From: CAZYJR01 sp964647905
GTDB taxonomy: Bacteria; Desulfobacterota; DSM-4660; Desulfatiglandales; HGW-15
DNA length: 64,000 nucleotides
Reading direction: 5' to 3'
NCBI GenBank assembly: GCA_964647905.1
Contig: CAZYJR010000021.1
Span: 1 to 64,000, forward strand
In this document: positions 6,927 through 16,333 of the stretch, piece by piece
Position numbering within the stretch: position 1 is the first letter of the stretch
How the letters are laid out: each line of letters begins with the position of its first letter
Notes under the pieces: model-generated
Database searches by the model: none
Seen by the model: the letters and a program-made list of their open reading frames with translations, nothing else
Told to the model about the DNA's origin: nothing
Position numbers and translations under genes: made by a program

Positions 6927-8138
6927 TCAAGGAATGCGCTCCCCCCGGACAAACGCCGCCATGAGCCCGTATCCCGGCTCGAGCAGGACTCCGGTCCGGC
7001 CGGCCGCATCCTCGGTGAAGCCCCGCGGCTCCCGGGACCGTGTCGTTGCTCCCCGGTCGGCCCAGGCAAAAGGCGCGGGCTCGGTAGTGTGGGTCCTGAG
7101 GGAGATCGGGGTGTAATGGTCGCTCGCCACCATGATCCGGAAGGGATATCCCGCGAGCGTCATCCCCTCCAGGACCGGGCCCACCACCCTGCGGTCAAAG
7201 TACTCGATCGCCTTTACTTTTTCCCGGGGGTCCCCTGCGTGGCCGGCCTCGTCAGGGGCCTCCACGTGCAGGAATACGAGGTCCATCTCCCCCAGGGCCT
7301 CCAGGCAGGCCCGGACCTTGCCCTCGTAGTCGGTGTCCAAGAGCCCGGTGGCCCCGGGCACATGGATGGGGCTGAGGCCTGCGCAGACGCCGATCCCTTT
7401 GATCAGGTCAACGGCGGTGATCACCCCGCCTTTGATCCCGTAGAGGCCTTCCAGCGAGGGCATGCGGGGCGGGCGCCCCTGCCCCCACGGCCATATGGAG
7501 TTGGCCGGACTCTTGCCCAGCCGCCTGCGTTCGGCATTGACCGGGTGGTCCTCCAGGACCGCCCAGGATCGCTTGATCAGCCCGGCCACCGGGCCCCCCC
7601 CGGAAAGGCGGCCGGATACGTCCCGCCCCAGGAGATCGTGCGGGGGTATGGTGGCAGCCTCTTCCGGGCCGCCCGGCCATACCAGGAGATGCCTGTAGCC
7701 CACACCCTGCCGTACTTCCGCCCCTTCGGACGCCAGGACCGGCCCGAGCGCCTCCAGAAGCGGGGCTGCCTCGCCCGCCGGGATATCACCTGAGCTGTGG
7801 CTCATCATGACCGCTCCGCCATTGGGGCGGTGGTCCAAGGTCACCAGGTTCATGCGGAAGCACACCTGCCCGTCCAGGAGCTCCACGCCCATGCCGGCCG
7901 CCTCCAGGGGGCCCCGGCCGGCGTGATACTGGACCGGGTCGTATCCCAGGAGGGAGAGGTTGGCCACGTCGCTCCCCGGCTCCATGCCCACGGGGACGGC
8001 CCTCACCCTGCCCAGCACCCCGGATGCGGCTATCCGGTCCATGTGGGGGGTATGCGCTGCCTCCAGAGGCGTCCGCCCCCCGAATTCATCCACAGGGTAA
8101 TCGGCCATCCCGTCACCCACGAGTATCGCGTATCTCAC
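6927..8138 (-). CDS. ApgM-like enzyme, probable homoserine kinase
   Basis: This 403-aa alkaline-phosphatase-superfamily protein matches archaeal-type 2,3-bisphosphoglycerate-independent phosphoglycerate mutase (ApgM). It has the metal-binding LVGDGMADYPV (residues 6-16), the active-site serine segment GSDVANLSLLGYDP (about 56-69), HVEAPDEAGHAGD (about 290-302) and VASDHYTP near the C-terminus. The subfamily TIGR02535 is annotated as a proposed homoserine kinase because it sits beside threonine genes. Here its start overlaps the stop of homoserine dehydrogenase by 4 bp, which favours homoserine phosphorylation over glycolysis. That reassignment is inference; the sequence alone proves only the superfamily. 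Confidence 0.8.
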   Translation of the reverse strand: MRYAILVGDGMADYPVDEFGGRTPLEAAHTPHMDRIAASGVLGRVRAVPVGMEPGSDVANLSLLGYDPVQYHAGRGPLEAAGMGVELLDGQVCFRMNLVTLDHRPNGGAVMMSHSSGDIPAGEAAPLLEALGPVLASEGAEVRQGVGYRHLLVWPGGPEEAATIPPHDLLGRDVSGRLSGGGPVAGLIKRSWAVLEDHPVNAERRRLGKSPANSIWPWGQGRPPRMPSLEGLYGIKGGVITAVDLIKGIGVCAGLSPIHVPGATGLLDTDYEGKVRACLEALGEMDLVFLHVEAPDEAGHAGDPREKVKAIEYFDRRVVGPVLEGMTLAGYPFRIMVASDHYTPISLRTHTTEPAPFAWADRGATTRSREPRGFTEDAAGRTGVLLEPGYGLMAAFVRGERIP

Positions 8139-9460
8139 TCCGGGCCCCCTTCCAGCCCGCTCCCTTCCACGCGGACCATGACGGTCGGGTGGGTGAGCAC
8201 GGGAAGAGGGCCGAGCTCGGCCAGGGCGCGGATGACGTTCCCCTCCCGGGCCTCGTGGGTGAGCATGACTACGGGTACCGAGCCGTTGACCTCCCTGCCT
8301 TTCTGAATCACCGAGCTCAGGCTGATCCCGTGCTCGCCCAGCACCCCGCTTATCCTGCTCAGGACCCCTGGTTGGTCAAGGGCGGAAAACCTGAAGTAAT
8401 AGGAGCTGGTCAGGTCTTCAATCGGGAGGATGTCGATCTCCTCTTCCCTGGGGCGTGCGTGGGCCAGGGGAGGCATGAAGTTCTCCATGCCCTGGCGTAT
8501 CTGCCTGGCCAGATATATGATGTCCGAGGCGACCGCGCTCCCGGTGGGCCGCCTGCCCGCGCCCAGGCCGTAGTAGAGGTTGGGGCCCACGAAGTCCCCT
8601 TCCAGGTATACGGCGTTGTAGGGCCCGTTCACATTGGCCAGGATGTGGCCCTCGGGTATCATGGCCGGATGGACCCGCGCCTCCACGCGCTCCCCGTGCT
8701 GGCGGGCCACGGCGAGCAGTTTGACCGCATAACCGAACTCCCTTGCAAAACCGATGTCCTCCGGGGTGAGCCGGTCTATACCCTCTCGGTGAATCCGCCC
8801 GAAAGACGCGGGCACGCCGAAGCATATGGATATCAGGATGGCAAGCTTGTGAGCCGCATCGGTTCCGTCCACATCCAGGGTGGGGGGATCCTCGGCATAC
8901 CCCAGGGATATGGCCTCCCGGACGGCTCGATCATAGGGCAGCCCCTCCCGGGTCATCCTGGTCAGTATGTAATTGGAGGTGCCGTTAAGGATCCCCACGA
9001 TGGTCTTGACTCGATTGGCGGACAAGCCTCCCCTCAGGGATCCGATTATGGGGATTCCGGCTCCCACCGCCCCCTCGAAGGCCACGTCCACCCCATGGAT
9101 CCGGGCGGACTCATAGATCTCCCCGCCGTATTCGGCCAGGAGGGCCTTGTTCGCCGTCACCACGTGCTTGCCCTTCTCCATGGCCTGCAGGATGTACTCC
9201 TTGGCCTTCCCCGTCCCGCCCATGAGCTCGGCCACGATGTGGATCTCCGGGTCGTTGATCACCTCCATGGCGTCTCGAGTAAGGAGGGAGGATGGCACCT
9301 TCACTCCCCGGTCGGATTCGAGATCCAGGTCCGCTATCCGCCTGACCGTGATATCAGCACCAACTCTGTTGCGGATGATCTCGCGGTTTTCCAGGAGCAC
9401 CTCGACGGTACCCGCCCCCACCGTCCCGAATCCGATCACACCCACGTTCACCTGCTTCAT
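8135..9460 (-). CDS. hom: Homoserine dehydrogenase with ACT domain
   Basis: This 441-aa enzyme reduces aspartate semialdehyde to homoserine. The Rossmann motif is GFGTVGAGTVEVL (residues 10-22); the catalytic/substrate region includes VTANKALLAEYGG (about 103-115), GILNGTSNYILTRM and GYAEDPPTLDVDGTDAAHK (about 200-218). The last 85 residues (FRFSALDQPGVLSRISGVLG onward) are an ACT domain, the usual site of threonine feedback. Length is typical of ACT-containing Hom. The ApgM-like gene overlaps its end by 4 bp, forming a homoserine to O-phosphohomoserine unit. Confidence 0.93.
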   Translation of the reverse strand: MKQVNVGVIGFGTVGAGTVEVLLENREIIRNRVGADITVRRIADLDLESDRGVKVPSSLLTRDAMEVINDPEIHIVAELMGGTGKAKEYILQAMEKGKHVVTANKALLAEYGGEIYESARIHGVDVAFEGAVGAGIPIIGSLRGGLSANRVKTIVGILNGTSNYILTRMTREGLPYDRAVREAISLGYAEDPPTLDVDGTDAAHKLAILISICFGVPASFGRIHREGIDRLTPEDIGFAREFGYAVKLLAVARQHGERVEARVHPAMIPEGHILANVNGPYNAVYLEGDFVGPNLYYGLGAGRRPTGSAVASDIIYLARQIRQGMENFMPPLAHARPREEEIDILPIEDLTSSYYFRFSALDQPGVLSRISGVLGEHGISLSSVIQKGREVNGSVPVVMLTHEAREGNVIRALAELGPLPVLTHPTVMVRVEGSGLEGGPE

Positions 9461-9509
9461 GGCTAATACCGCCTTGCCTTCCAGCTCTTCTCCGACCCCG
9501 GCCTCGAGC

Positions 9510-10676
9510 TCACAGGGCCTGGCGTATACCCCGGATCGCCTGCTTGATCCTCTGGGGGTTCTCCACCAGGGCGAAACGCACCGAGTCGTCCCCGTACTGC
9601 CCGAACCCGATCCCGGGAGAGACAGCCACCTTGGCCTCTCTCATCAACATCTTGGAGAACTCCAGGGAGCCCATGGGCCTGTGCTCCTCAGGGATCGGGG
9701 CCCATAGAAACATAGTGCCCTTGGGGCTTTCCACGGGCCAGCCCACCCGGTTCAGGCCCTTGACCAGGGCGTCGCGCCGCTCCTTGTAGGTCCCCACGAC
9801 CTCCTGAACACACTCCTGAGGGCCGTTCAAGGCTATGATGGAGGCGATCTGTATGGGCTGGAACATCCCGTAGTCCAGATAGCTCTTGATCCGCTTGAGC
9901 GCTGCCACCATGTCCGGGTTGCCCACGCAGAAGCCGACCCTCCAACCGGGCATGGAGTAGCTCTTGGACAGGCTGAAGAACTCCACCCCTATCTCCTTTG
10001 CCCCGGGCACCTGGAGTAAGCTGGGGGGCTCATACCCATCGAATACCAGGTCCGCATAAGCAAAGTCATGGATCACCAGCATCCCGTGGTCCCGGCAGAA
10101 ATCCACTATCTTCTCGAAGAACTCCAGGCCCACCACCGCGGTGGTGGGGTTGTGGGGATATGAGATGACCAGCATCTTGGGTTTCGGCCAAGTCTGCTTG
10201 GTGGCGGTCAGGAGATCGTCAAAAAAGTCCCGGTCCGGCCCGATCGGAATGCTCCTCAGGTCTCCTCCCGCGATAATGACCGAGTAGGGATGGATCGGAT
10301 ACGTCGGATTGGGTGCGAAGACCACATCCCCCGGACTCACCAGGGCCAGGACCAGGTGGGCCAGTCCTTCCTTGGCGCCCATGGTGGCTATGGCCTCTGT
10401 CTCCGGATCGATCTCCACTTGGTACCGCCTCGCATACCAGTCGGATATGGCGGCCCGCAGCTTGGAGATGCCCGCGGAAGCGCTGTATCGGTGGTTGTGG
10501 GGCTTGGCCGCCGCCTCCACCAACTTTTCCACTATGTGCCGGGGCGTGGGGAGGTCCGGGTTGCCCATCCCCATGTCCACTATGTCATGGCCCTTGCGGC
10601 GGAGCTCCATCTTGAGCTCGTTCACAACGGCGAAGACGTAAGGCGGCAGGCGGCTCATCCTTCGAAATTCCTGCAT
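9510..10676 (-). CDS. AlaC-like class I/II aminotransferase
   Basis: This 388-aa fold-type-I PLP aminotransferase resembles alanine transaminase AlaC and related LL-diaminopimelate-type enzymes. The PLP lysine lies in SLSKSYSMPGWRVGF (about residues 236-250), the Asp in HDFAYADL, and the carboxylate-binding Arg in DSVRFALVENPQRI near the C-terminus. The start at 10676 has AAGGAG 7 bp upstream; an upstream in-frame start at 10724 lacks one. It lies 49 bp upstream of hom on the same strand, an arrangement common in Desulfobacterota and consistent with an amino-acid biosynthesis operon. Confidence 0.88.
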   Translation of the reverse strand: MQEFRRMSRLPPYVFAVVNELKMELRRKGHDIVDMGMGNPDLPTPRHIVEKLVEAAAKPHNHRYSASAGISKLRAAISDWYARRYQVEIDPETEAIATMGAKEGLAHLVLALVSPGDVVFAPNPTYPIHPYSVIIAGGDLRSIPIGPDRDFFDDLLTATKQTWPKPKMLVISYPHNPTTAVVGLEFFEKIVDFCRDHGMLVIHDFAYADLVFDGYEPPSLLQVPGAKEIGVEFFSLSKSYSMPGWRVGFCVGNPDMVAALKRIKSYLDYGMFQPIQIASIIALNGPQECVQEVVGTYKERRDALVKGLNRVGWPVESPKGTMFLWAPIPEEHRPMGSLEFSKMLMREAKVAVSPGIGFGQYGDDSVRFALVENPQRIKQAIRGIRQAL

Positions 10677-10758
10677 GCTCTTTCTCCTTCCCGCCTCGGG
10701 CGGCAATACTTCCGGGCTGATCAAAAGAGAAGGCCATTACCGCATCACGGGGCGAAAA

Positions 10759-12231
10759 TCAATTATACCTCTTGTATCTGTCCACCTCTCTCTTGAGCCA
10801 GTCCGGCCAAAACACCTCGTCGATGGGGTAGCCGGCGTCCAGGGCCTGGAAAGAGCCCGGACCGGCCGCTCTCTCTATTCGCTCCTTGGTGTTGTACCTT
10901 ACCTCGTCCACCCCCACCAGGCGGGCCACGGCGCGGTTGATCTCCTCCAGGCCCTTGTCGTACGGATTGTCGCCCTTGAACGCCCTTTGCACCGCCAGCT
11001 CGTGGAGGCAGTCCACGCCCCTGTGCCACTCCTTGAAAGAGGGGAAGAACATGGGGCCGTAAGAGATCCAAAACTCGATATAATCCGCGCCCGCATTATA
11101 GACCACCCAGACCGAGCCCCCTTCGCTCACCGTTCCCCTCACGATGCTGTCATCGCCCATGGCCACGCTGCGCCCCCTGAGGAGGGAGTCGATCCCCCCG
11201 AACTTGAGGCCCACCTCCTGGGTTCGGGCCTGGCGCGCACTTTCCTGGAAGGTCCGGACCGCCTGGGGCAGCTTGATAAGGGCCGGGTAGAGGGGCTTTT
11301 GCAGCGCCTCGGCCACACCGACCGTCACTCCCCAGCCCGATTCCGGATTGGGAATGACTATGTCGGCCCTGGACGCGCCGTAGAGCTCCACCAGCTCCCG
11401 GCCCAGGCCGTTCCTGATCTGGAAGATCTCTTTTCCGCGGAACCTGGAGGCCACATTCCCGAAATAGACGCCCTGGAAGATGTCCGGCATCATGGGCTCC
11501 CGCCGCAGGCGCCGGGTCTCCACGCCCCCCGGAGAGCAGATCGTCATTTCCGCACCGTCATACTCCACCGGGACCTCCCCCCTGAGCCTGCGGTGGGAGC
11601 ATGACTCGGAGCTCGCCACGAAGGTGCCGTCTATAACGGCCCTGCAGAAGGGCTCGAAGGCCCGGTCGTCGTTCAGGGCGATCAAGTGGACCCGGCCGCG
11701 GTCTCGGACCAAGGCGGTGAGCGCAAACGTGGCCCGGCCGTGGAGTCTGTCCACCAGCCTGCGCCCGGCCTCGAATCCCAAGCCTTCCTCGGTGAGATAT
11801 TTGTGAAGGAGCGCACCCACGACCTCGGTCTTATTGTCCGTCGCCAAGGCGTAGTCCTCGGCCAAATCCCCTTTCAGATCCTCCTCCTGTATCAGGTATC
11901 CGTCCATGGTGAGGACCAATTCCAGGGACGACGACCTCCGGGGTTGTATCTTGATCGGTTCGGCATTGACCTTTTCCGGGATCTTCCGCTTGGTGTAGCC
12001 TATGTTCCCCAGCGCTGCCACCGGCTCCAGATCCTGGAATATCCGGATCATCTCGTAATCCACAACATCGGCTATCCGCCCCAGGCCCTTGTGTATGTAT
12101 ATGCCTTTTCCACCGGCCACGGCCAGGCCGGTACTGGCCTTTCCGCGGTGCTGGCACGCCCCGGTGGCGAGAAAAGTCTTGTTGACCAGCTCAGGGTCAC
12201 CCGGGCCGTAAAGGCCTACTATTCCATCCAT
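10759..12231 (-). CDS. PurF-like protein lacking the glutaminase nucleophile
   Basis: This 490-aa protein has the two-domain layout of amidophosphoribosyltransferase: an Ntn glutaminase-like N-half and a phosphoribosyltransferase C-half with the PRPP loop VAMGDDSIVRGT (357-368). PurF begins Met-Cys-Gly, where Cys becomes the N-terminal nucleophile; here it begins Met-Asp-Gly (checked at codon 2, GAT). The RYST-type glutamine-binding motif is replaced by GNIGYTKR (75-82), and the NG of the oxyanion region by DG (110-111), so glutamine hydrolysis is unlikely. QHRGKASTG is retained. It could be an ammonia-dependent or repurposed PRTase. It lies 18 bp after carB. Confidence 0.8.
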   Translation of the reverse strand: MDGIVGLYGPGDPELVNKTFLATGACQHRGKASTGLAVAGGKGIYIHKGLGRIADVVDYEMIRIFQDLEPVAALGNIGYTKRKIPEKVNAEPIKIQPRRSSSLELVLTMDGYLIQEEDLKGDLAEDYALATDNKTEVVGALLHKYLTEEGLGFEAGRRLVDRLHGRATFALTALVRDRGRVHLIALNDDRAFEPFCRAVIDGTFVASSESCSHRRLRGEVPVEYDGAEMTICSPGGVETRRLRREPMMPDIFQGVYFGNVASRFRGKEIFQIRNGLGRELVELYGASRADIVIPNPESGWGVTVGVAEALQKPLYPALIKLPQAVRTFQESARQARTQEVGLKFGGIDSLLRGRSVAMGDDSIVRGTVSEGGSVWVVYNAGADYIEFWISYGPMFFPSFKEWHRGVDCLHELAVQRAFKGDNPYDKGLEEINRAVARLVGVDEVRYNTKERIERAAGPGSFQALDAGYPIDEVFWPDWLKREVDRYKRYN

Positions 12232-12249
12232 GCCGTCCCTGCCTCCGAT

Positions 12250-15200
12250 TCAGGATATATCCCTGTGATACTCCTGGAGGGACTTGACCGTTCCGTGCCC
12301 CTCCCGAAAGGCGGATATGCCCCTGACAGCGGCCAGGGCGGCCGCAAGTGTGGTGATATAGGGCACCCGGTACCTTATCGCCGCCTTTCTTATATATGAA
12401 TCATCATACTTGCTGAGCTTCCCGCTCGGCGTGTTGATCACCAGGTGTACTTCGCCGTTCTTGATCGCATCCACTATGTTGGGCCGGCCTTCGTGCATCT
12501 TGGACACGGCCTCCGAACGAATGCCGTGCTCGGCGAGGAAGGCGTGCGTACCCTTGGTGGCCCGAATCTCGAACCCCAAGTCATGGAACCGCCTGGCCAC
12601 CTCCAGGACCGCCGGGCGGTCCCGCTCGCTCACCGTGATCAGTACGGTGCCTTCCAGGGGCAGGACCTGCTGTGCCGCGGCCTCCGCCTTGTAGTAGGCG
12701 AGCCCGAACGACCGGGCGAGGCCCAGGACCTCCCCGGTGGACCTCATCTCCGGCCCGAGCAGGGGATCCACCTCGGGGAACATATTGAAGGGGAACACCG
12801 CCTCCTTCACCCCGTAGTGGGGGAAGGTGACCGGCCGCAGATCCAGATCCGAGAGCCTCTTGCCCAGCATGACCTCGGTGGCCAAGCGGGCCATGGGTAT
12901 GGCGCATACCTTGGAGACCAGGGGCACGGTCCGCGAGGCGCGCGGGTTGGCCTCCAGTATGTAGACCGTGTCCTCGGCGATTGCGTACTGAATGTTCATC
13001 AGCCCCACCACGTTCAGCTCCACCGCGATGCGCCTGGTGTACTCTCGAATGGTGTCCAGGTGCTTGGGCGGGATGCTTATCGGAGGAATCACGCATGCGG
13101 AATCTCCGGAATGGATCCCTGCGAGCTCAATATGCTCCATCACCGCGGGTACAAAGGCGTCCGTGCCGTCGGCTATGGCGTCCGCCTCCACTTCGATGGC
13201 GTTTTCCAGGAACTTGTCTATGAGTATGGGGCGCTCCGGGGAGACCACCACCGCCGCACTGAGGTACTGCCTGAGCATGTCCTCGTCGTGCACCACCTCC
13301 ATGGCCCTGCCCCCCAGCACGTAGGAAGGCCTTACCATGAGCGGGTATCCTATCCGTTCCGCTCCCCGGAGGGCCTCTTCAAAGGTGCTGGCCATGTCCG
13401 AGTCCGGCTGGGGAATGCCTAGCTTGCGCATCTTTCGGCGGAATCGGTCCCTGTCCTCGGCCAGGTCGATGGTGTCCGGGGAGGTGCCGATGATCCTGAC
13501 CCCGGCTTCGGTCAGTTCTCCGGCTATGTTGAGCGGGGTCTGACCGCCGAACTGGACTATCACTCCCTCGGGGCGCTCGTTCTCGTAAATGCTCAGCACG
13601 TCCTCCACGGTCAGGGGCTCGAAGTAGAGCCTGTCCGACGTGTCGTAGTCCGTGGACACGGTCTCGGGGTTGCAGTTCACCATGATGGACTGGATCCCCT
13701 GGTCACGGAGGGCGAAGGCGGCGTGCACACAGCAGTAATCGAACTCTATGCCCTGGCCTATTCGGTTCGGACCCCCGCCCAGGACCATCACCTTGCCCTT
13801 GGAATCCGTCTGGACCCTGTCCTTGCCGTTGTAGGTGGAGTAATAGTAAGCCGCGTCTTCCACCCCGCTGACAGGCACGGGCTCCCAGACCTGGGTCAGG
13901 CCCAGCCCCTTTCTCCTGTCCCTGACCTCGGCCTCCTCCCCGCCCAGGAGCATGGCCAGATACCGGTCTGAGAAGCCGTCCTTCTTGGCTCTTTCCAGGA
14001 GCGAGTCGGACAGGCCGCCGGGCCCGGCGCTCCTTATCTCCTCTTCCAGCTCCACCAGCTCCTTCATCTGTTCGATGAACCAGGGCTTTATATGCGTCTT
14101 CTTGTGGAGCAGTCCGATGTCGGCACCCTTGCGAAGGGCCTCGTACATCATGAACTGCCGTTCGCTCGAAGGCTCGGACAGGCGGTCCAACAGGTCTTCC
14201 AGAGGGCGCTGGTGGAAGTCGGAGGCGAACCCCAAGCCGTAGCGCCCGGTCTCCAACGACCGGATAGCCTTTTGAAACGCCTCCTTGTAGTTCTTGCCTA
14301 TGCTCATCACCTCCCCCACGGCCCTCATCTGGGTCCCCAGCCTGTCCTCCGCCCCCGAGAACTTCTCGAAGCCCCATCGGGCGAACTTTACCACCACATA
14401 GTCCCCCCAGGGGGTGTACTTATCCAGGGTGCCTTCCCGCCAGTAGGGGATCTCGTCCAGGGTCAGGCCGCCTGCGAGCATGGCCGATATCATGGCGATG
14501 GGAAACCCGGTGGCCTTAGAGGCCAGAGCGGAGGAGCGCGACGTCCTGGGGTTTATCTCTATCACCACCACCCGGCCGGTCTCGGGGTCGTGGGCGAACT
14601 GGATGTTGGTCCCCCCTATCACCTCTATGGCCTCGACGATATCGTAAGAGTATTTCTGCAGCTTCTCCTGGAGCCCGGGGGCTATGGTCAGCATGGGAGC
14701 CGTGCAGTATGAGTCCCCTGTGTGTACGCCCATGGCGTCCACGTTCTCTATGAAGCAGACCGTTATCTTGTGATTCTTGGCGTCCCTGACCACTTCGAGC
14801 TCCAGCTCCTCCCAGCCGAGCACGGATTCCTCCACCAGCACCTGGCCCACCAGGCTGGCGGCAAGCCCCCTCGCAGCGGTGACCCTCAGCTCCTCGACGT
14901 TGTATACGTGCCCGCCGCCGGTTCCTCCCATTGTGTAGGCCGGACGCAAGACCACCGGGTAGCCCAGTTCATCGGCGATCCGCTCGGCCTCCTCCACTGT
15001 GAAGGCGGGCTCGCTCCTGGGCATCTCTATGTTCAACCGGTTCATGGTCTCCTTGAAGGCGATCCGGTCTTCCCCCCGCTTGATGGCGTCCACCTGGACA
15101 CCGATGATCTTCACCCCGTATTTGTCCAGCACACCCGTCCTGGCGAGCTCCGAGGAGAGGTTCAGCCCGGACTGGCCCCCGAGATTGGGCAGGAGCGCGT

Positions 15201-15450
15201 CCGGTCTCTCCTTCTCCACGATCCGGGCCACGGCCTCCAGCTCCAGAGGCTCGATATACGTCACGTCCGCCATTTCAGGGTCGGTCATTATGGTGGCGGG
15301 ATTGGAGTTCACCAGCACGATCTCGTATCCCAGCTTTCTCAGCGCCTTGCAGGCCTGAGTCCCTGAATAGTCGAATTCGCAGGCCTGTCCTATGACAATG
15401 GGACCGGAGCCGATGATCATGACCTTGCTTATATCGTCTCTCTTGGGCAT
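12250..15450 (-). CDS. carB: Carbamoyl-phosphate synthase large subunit
   Basis: This 1066-aa protein has the normal CarB size and duplicated architecture. ATP-grasp half 1 opens with KVMIIGSGPIVIGQACEFDY (residues 9-28), half 2 repeats it with KVMVLGGGPNRIGQGIEFDY at about 555, and the last 130 residues (from about 935, GTVLITVSERDRPAVLEVAR) form the MGS-like allosteric domain. It makes carbamoyl phosphate from bicarbonate, ammonia and two ATP for pyrimidines and arginine. AAGGAG precedes the ATG. The small subunit carA is not adjacent; the downstream neighbour is the PurF-like gene. Confidence 0.96.
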   Translation of the reverse strand: MPKRDDISKVMIIGSGPIVIGQACEFDYSGTQACKALRKLGYEIVLVNSNPATIMTDPEMADVTYIEPLELEAVARIVEKERPDALLPNLGGQSGLNLSSELARTGVLDKYGVKIIGVQVDAIKRGEDRIAFKETMNRLNIEMPRSEPAFTVEEAERIADELGYPVVLRPAYTMGGTGGGHVYNVEELRVTAARGLAASLVGQVLVEESVLGWEELELEVVRDAKNHKITVCFIENVDAMGVHTGDSYCTAPMLTIAPGLQEKLQKYSYDIVEAIEVIGGTNIQFAHDPETGRVVVIEINPRTSRSSALASKATGFPIAMISAMLAGGLTLDEIPYWREGTLDKYTPWGDYVVVKFARWGFEKFSGAEDRLGTQMRAVGEVMSIGKNYKEAFQKAIRSLETGRYGLGFASDFHQRPLEDLLDRLSEPSSERQFMMYEALRKGADIGLLHKKTHIKPWFIEQMKELVELEEEIRSAGPGGLSDSLLERAKKDGFSDRYLAMLLGGEEAEVRDRRKGLGLTQVWEPVPVSGVEDAAYYYSTYNGKDRVQTDSKGKVMVLGGGPNRIGQGIEFDYCCVHAAFALRDQGIQSIMVNCNPETVSTDYDTSDRLYFEPLTVEDVLSIYENERPEGVIVQFGGQTPLNIAGELTEAGVRIIGTSPDTIDLAEDRDRFRRKMRKLGIPQPDSDMASTFEEALRGAERIGYPLMVRPSYVLGGRAMEVVHDEDMLRQYLSAAVVVSPERPILIDKFLENAIEVEADAIADGTDAFVPAVMEHIELAGIHSGDSACVIPPISIPPKHLDTIREYTRRIAVELNVVGLMNIQYAIAEDTVYILEANPRASRTVPLVSKVCAIPMARLATEVMLGKRLSDLDLRPVTFPHYGVKEAVFPFNMFPEVDPLLGPEMRSTGEVLGLARSFGLAYYKAEAAAQQVLPLEGTVLITVSERDRPAVLEVARRFHDLGFEIRATKGTHAFLAEHGIRSEAVSKMHEGRPNIVDAIKNGEVHLVINTPSGKLSKYDDSYIRKAAIRYRVPYITTLAAALAAVRGISAFREGHGTVKSLQEYHRDIS

Positions 15451-15616
15451 TGGATTGTCTCCTTAGTATATGCTTGGTTCCGGGCTGCATGGGCAGTCGC
15501 CGGGGGATCTTCGTCTTAGCGGGGCGTTGACGTGGAAGGCTTCGCCTTCTTGCGGAGAAGGGCCCTGCGGCTTACATTCTTGATGTCCCCTGGCCGCCGG
15601 GATCCAGCCGGGCTAA

Positions 15617-15646
15617 TATATAGGGGTGACCTTGCTGGGGTGTCAA
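15617..15646 (-). promoter_or_regulatory. Candidate carB promoter
   Basis: On the minus strand TTGACA (15646-15641) and TATATA (15622-15617) are spaced by 18 bp, about 165 bp upstream of carB. The long leader between them and the ATG shows no structure I can name. Confidence 0.5.
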
Positions 15647-15666
15647 GGAGAAACACCGGGGCCCGG

Positions 15667-16332
15667 TCAGTCTTTCCAGCCGTGGACTCCTACAAGGTTC
15701 ACGAACCGGCACCCGCCCAGGTACTCCTCCTCGAAGCCCTCGTCCGTCTTGATGATCTTGACCAGCTCTTGGCTGTAACGATTGCCTATGGGGATCACGA
15801 TTCGCCCGCCCTCGGCCAATTGGTCTTTCAGGGGGCCCGGTATGGCCGGGGCGCCTGCTGTCACGATCGCGGCCTCATACGGGGCGTGCTCGGGCCACCC
15901 CAGTGTCCCGTCGAACGCCTTGAAATGGACATTGCGGTAGCCCAGCCCTTTCAAGGTCTCCTCGGCCCGTTCCAGCAGGGGGCGTATACGTTCCACAGTG
16001 TATACCTCCTTGGAGAGCTCGGCCAGTACGGCGGTCTGGTAACCGCTTCCCGTTCCGATCTCCAAGGTCTTCTCGGTACCGGTGAGCCCGAGCGCCTCGG
16101 TCATCAAGGCCACGATGTAGGGCTGGGAAATGGTCTGGCCGTCCCCGATGGGCAGGGGATGATCCGCATAGGCCTCCCCTGCCATATCCGGGTCGACGAA
16201 CCGGTGGCGGGGGACCTTTCTCATGGCCTGGAGCACCCTCTCGTCCCTTATGCCTCTCGGGACCAGTTGTGTCCGGACCATTTTCTCCCTCAGGGAAACA
16301 TAGTCTTTGTCCATAGCCATAGGCCCGCCCAT
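15667..16332 (-). CDS. pcm: Protein-L-isoaspartate O-methyltransferase
   Basis: This 221-aa SAM-dependent methyltransferase repairs isoaspartyl residues in aged proteins. Features in order: RTQLVPRGIRDERVLQAM (N-terminal signature), DGQTISQPYIVALMTEAL (about 68-85), the SAM-binding motif I LEIGTGSGYQTAVLAEL (about 96-112), the ERIRPLLERA acidic loop and the IVIPIG block. The ATG at 16332 has GGGGAGG 5 bp upstream, supporting the full N-terminus over the internal Met codons. It begins one base after the stop of the MEMO-like gene, so the two are coupled. Confidence 0.93.
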   Translation of the reverse strand: MGGPMAMDKDYVSLREKMVRTQLVPRGIRDERVLQAMRKVPRHRFVDPDMAGEAYADHPLPIGDGQTISQPYIVALMTEALGLTGTEKTLEIGTGSGYQTAVLAELSKEVYTVERIRPLLERAEETLKGLGYRNVHFKAFDGTLGWPEHAPYEAAIVTAGAPAIPGPLKDQLAEGGRIVIPIGNRYSQELVKIIKTDEGFEEEYLGGCRFVNLVGVHGWKD

Positions 16333-16333
16333 G

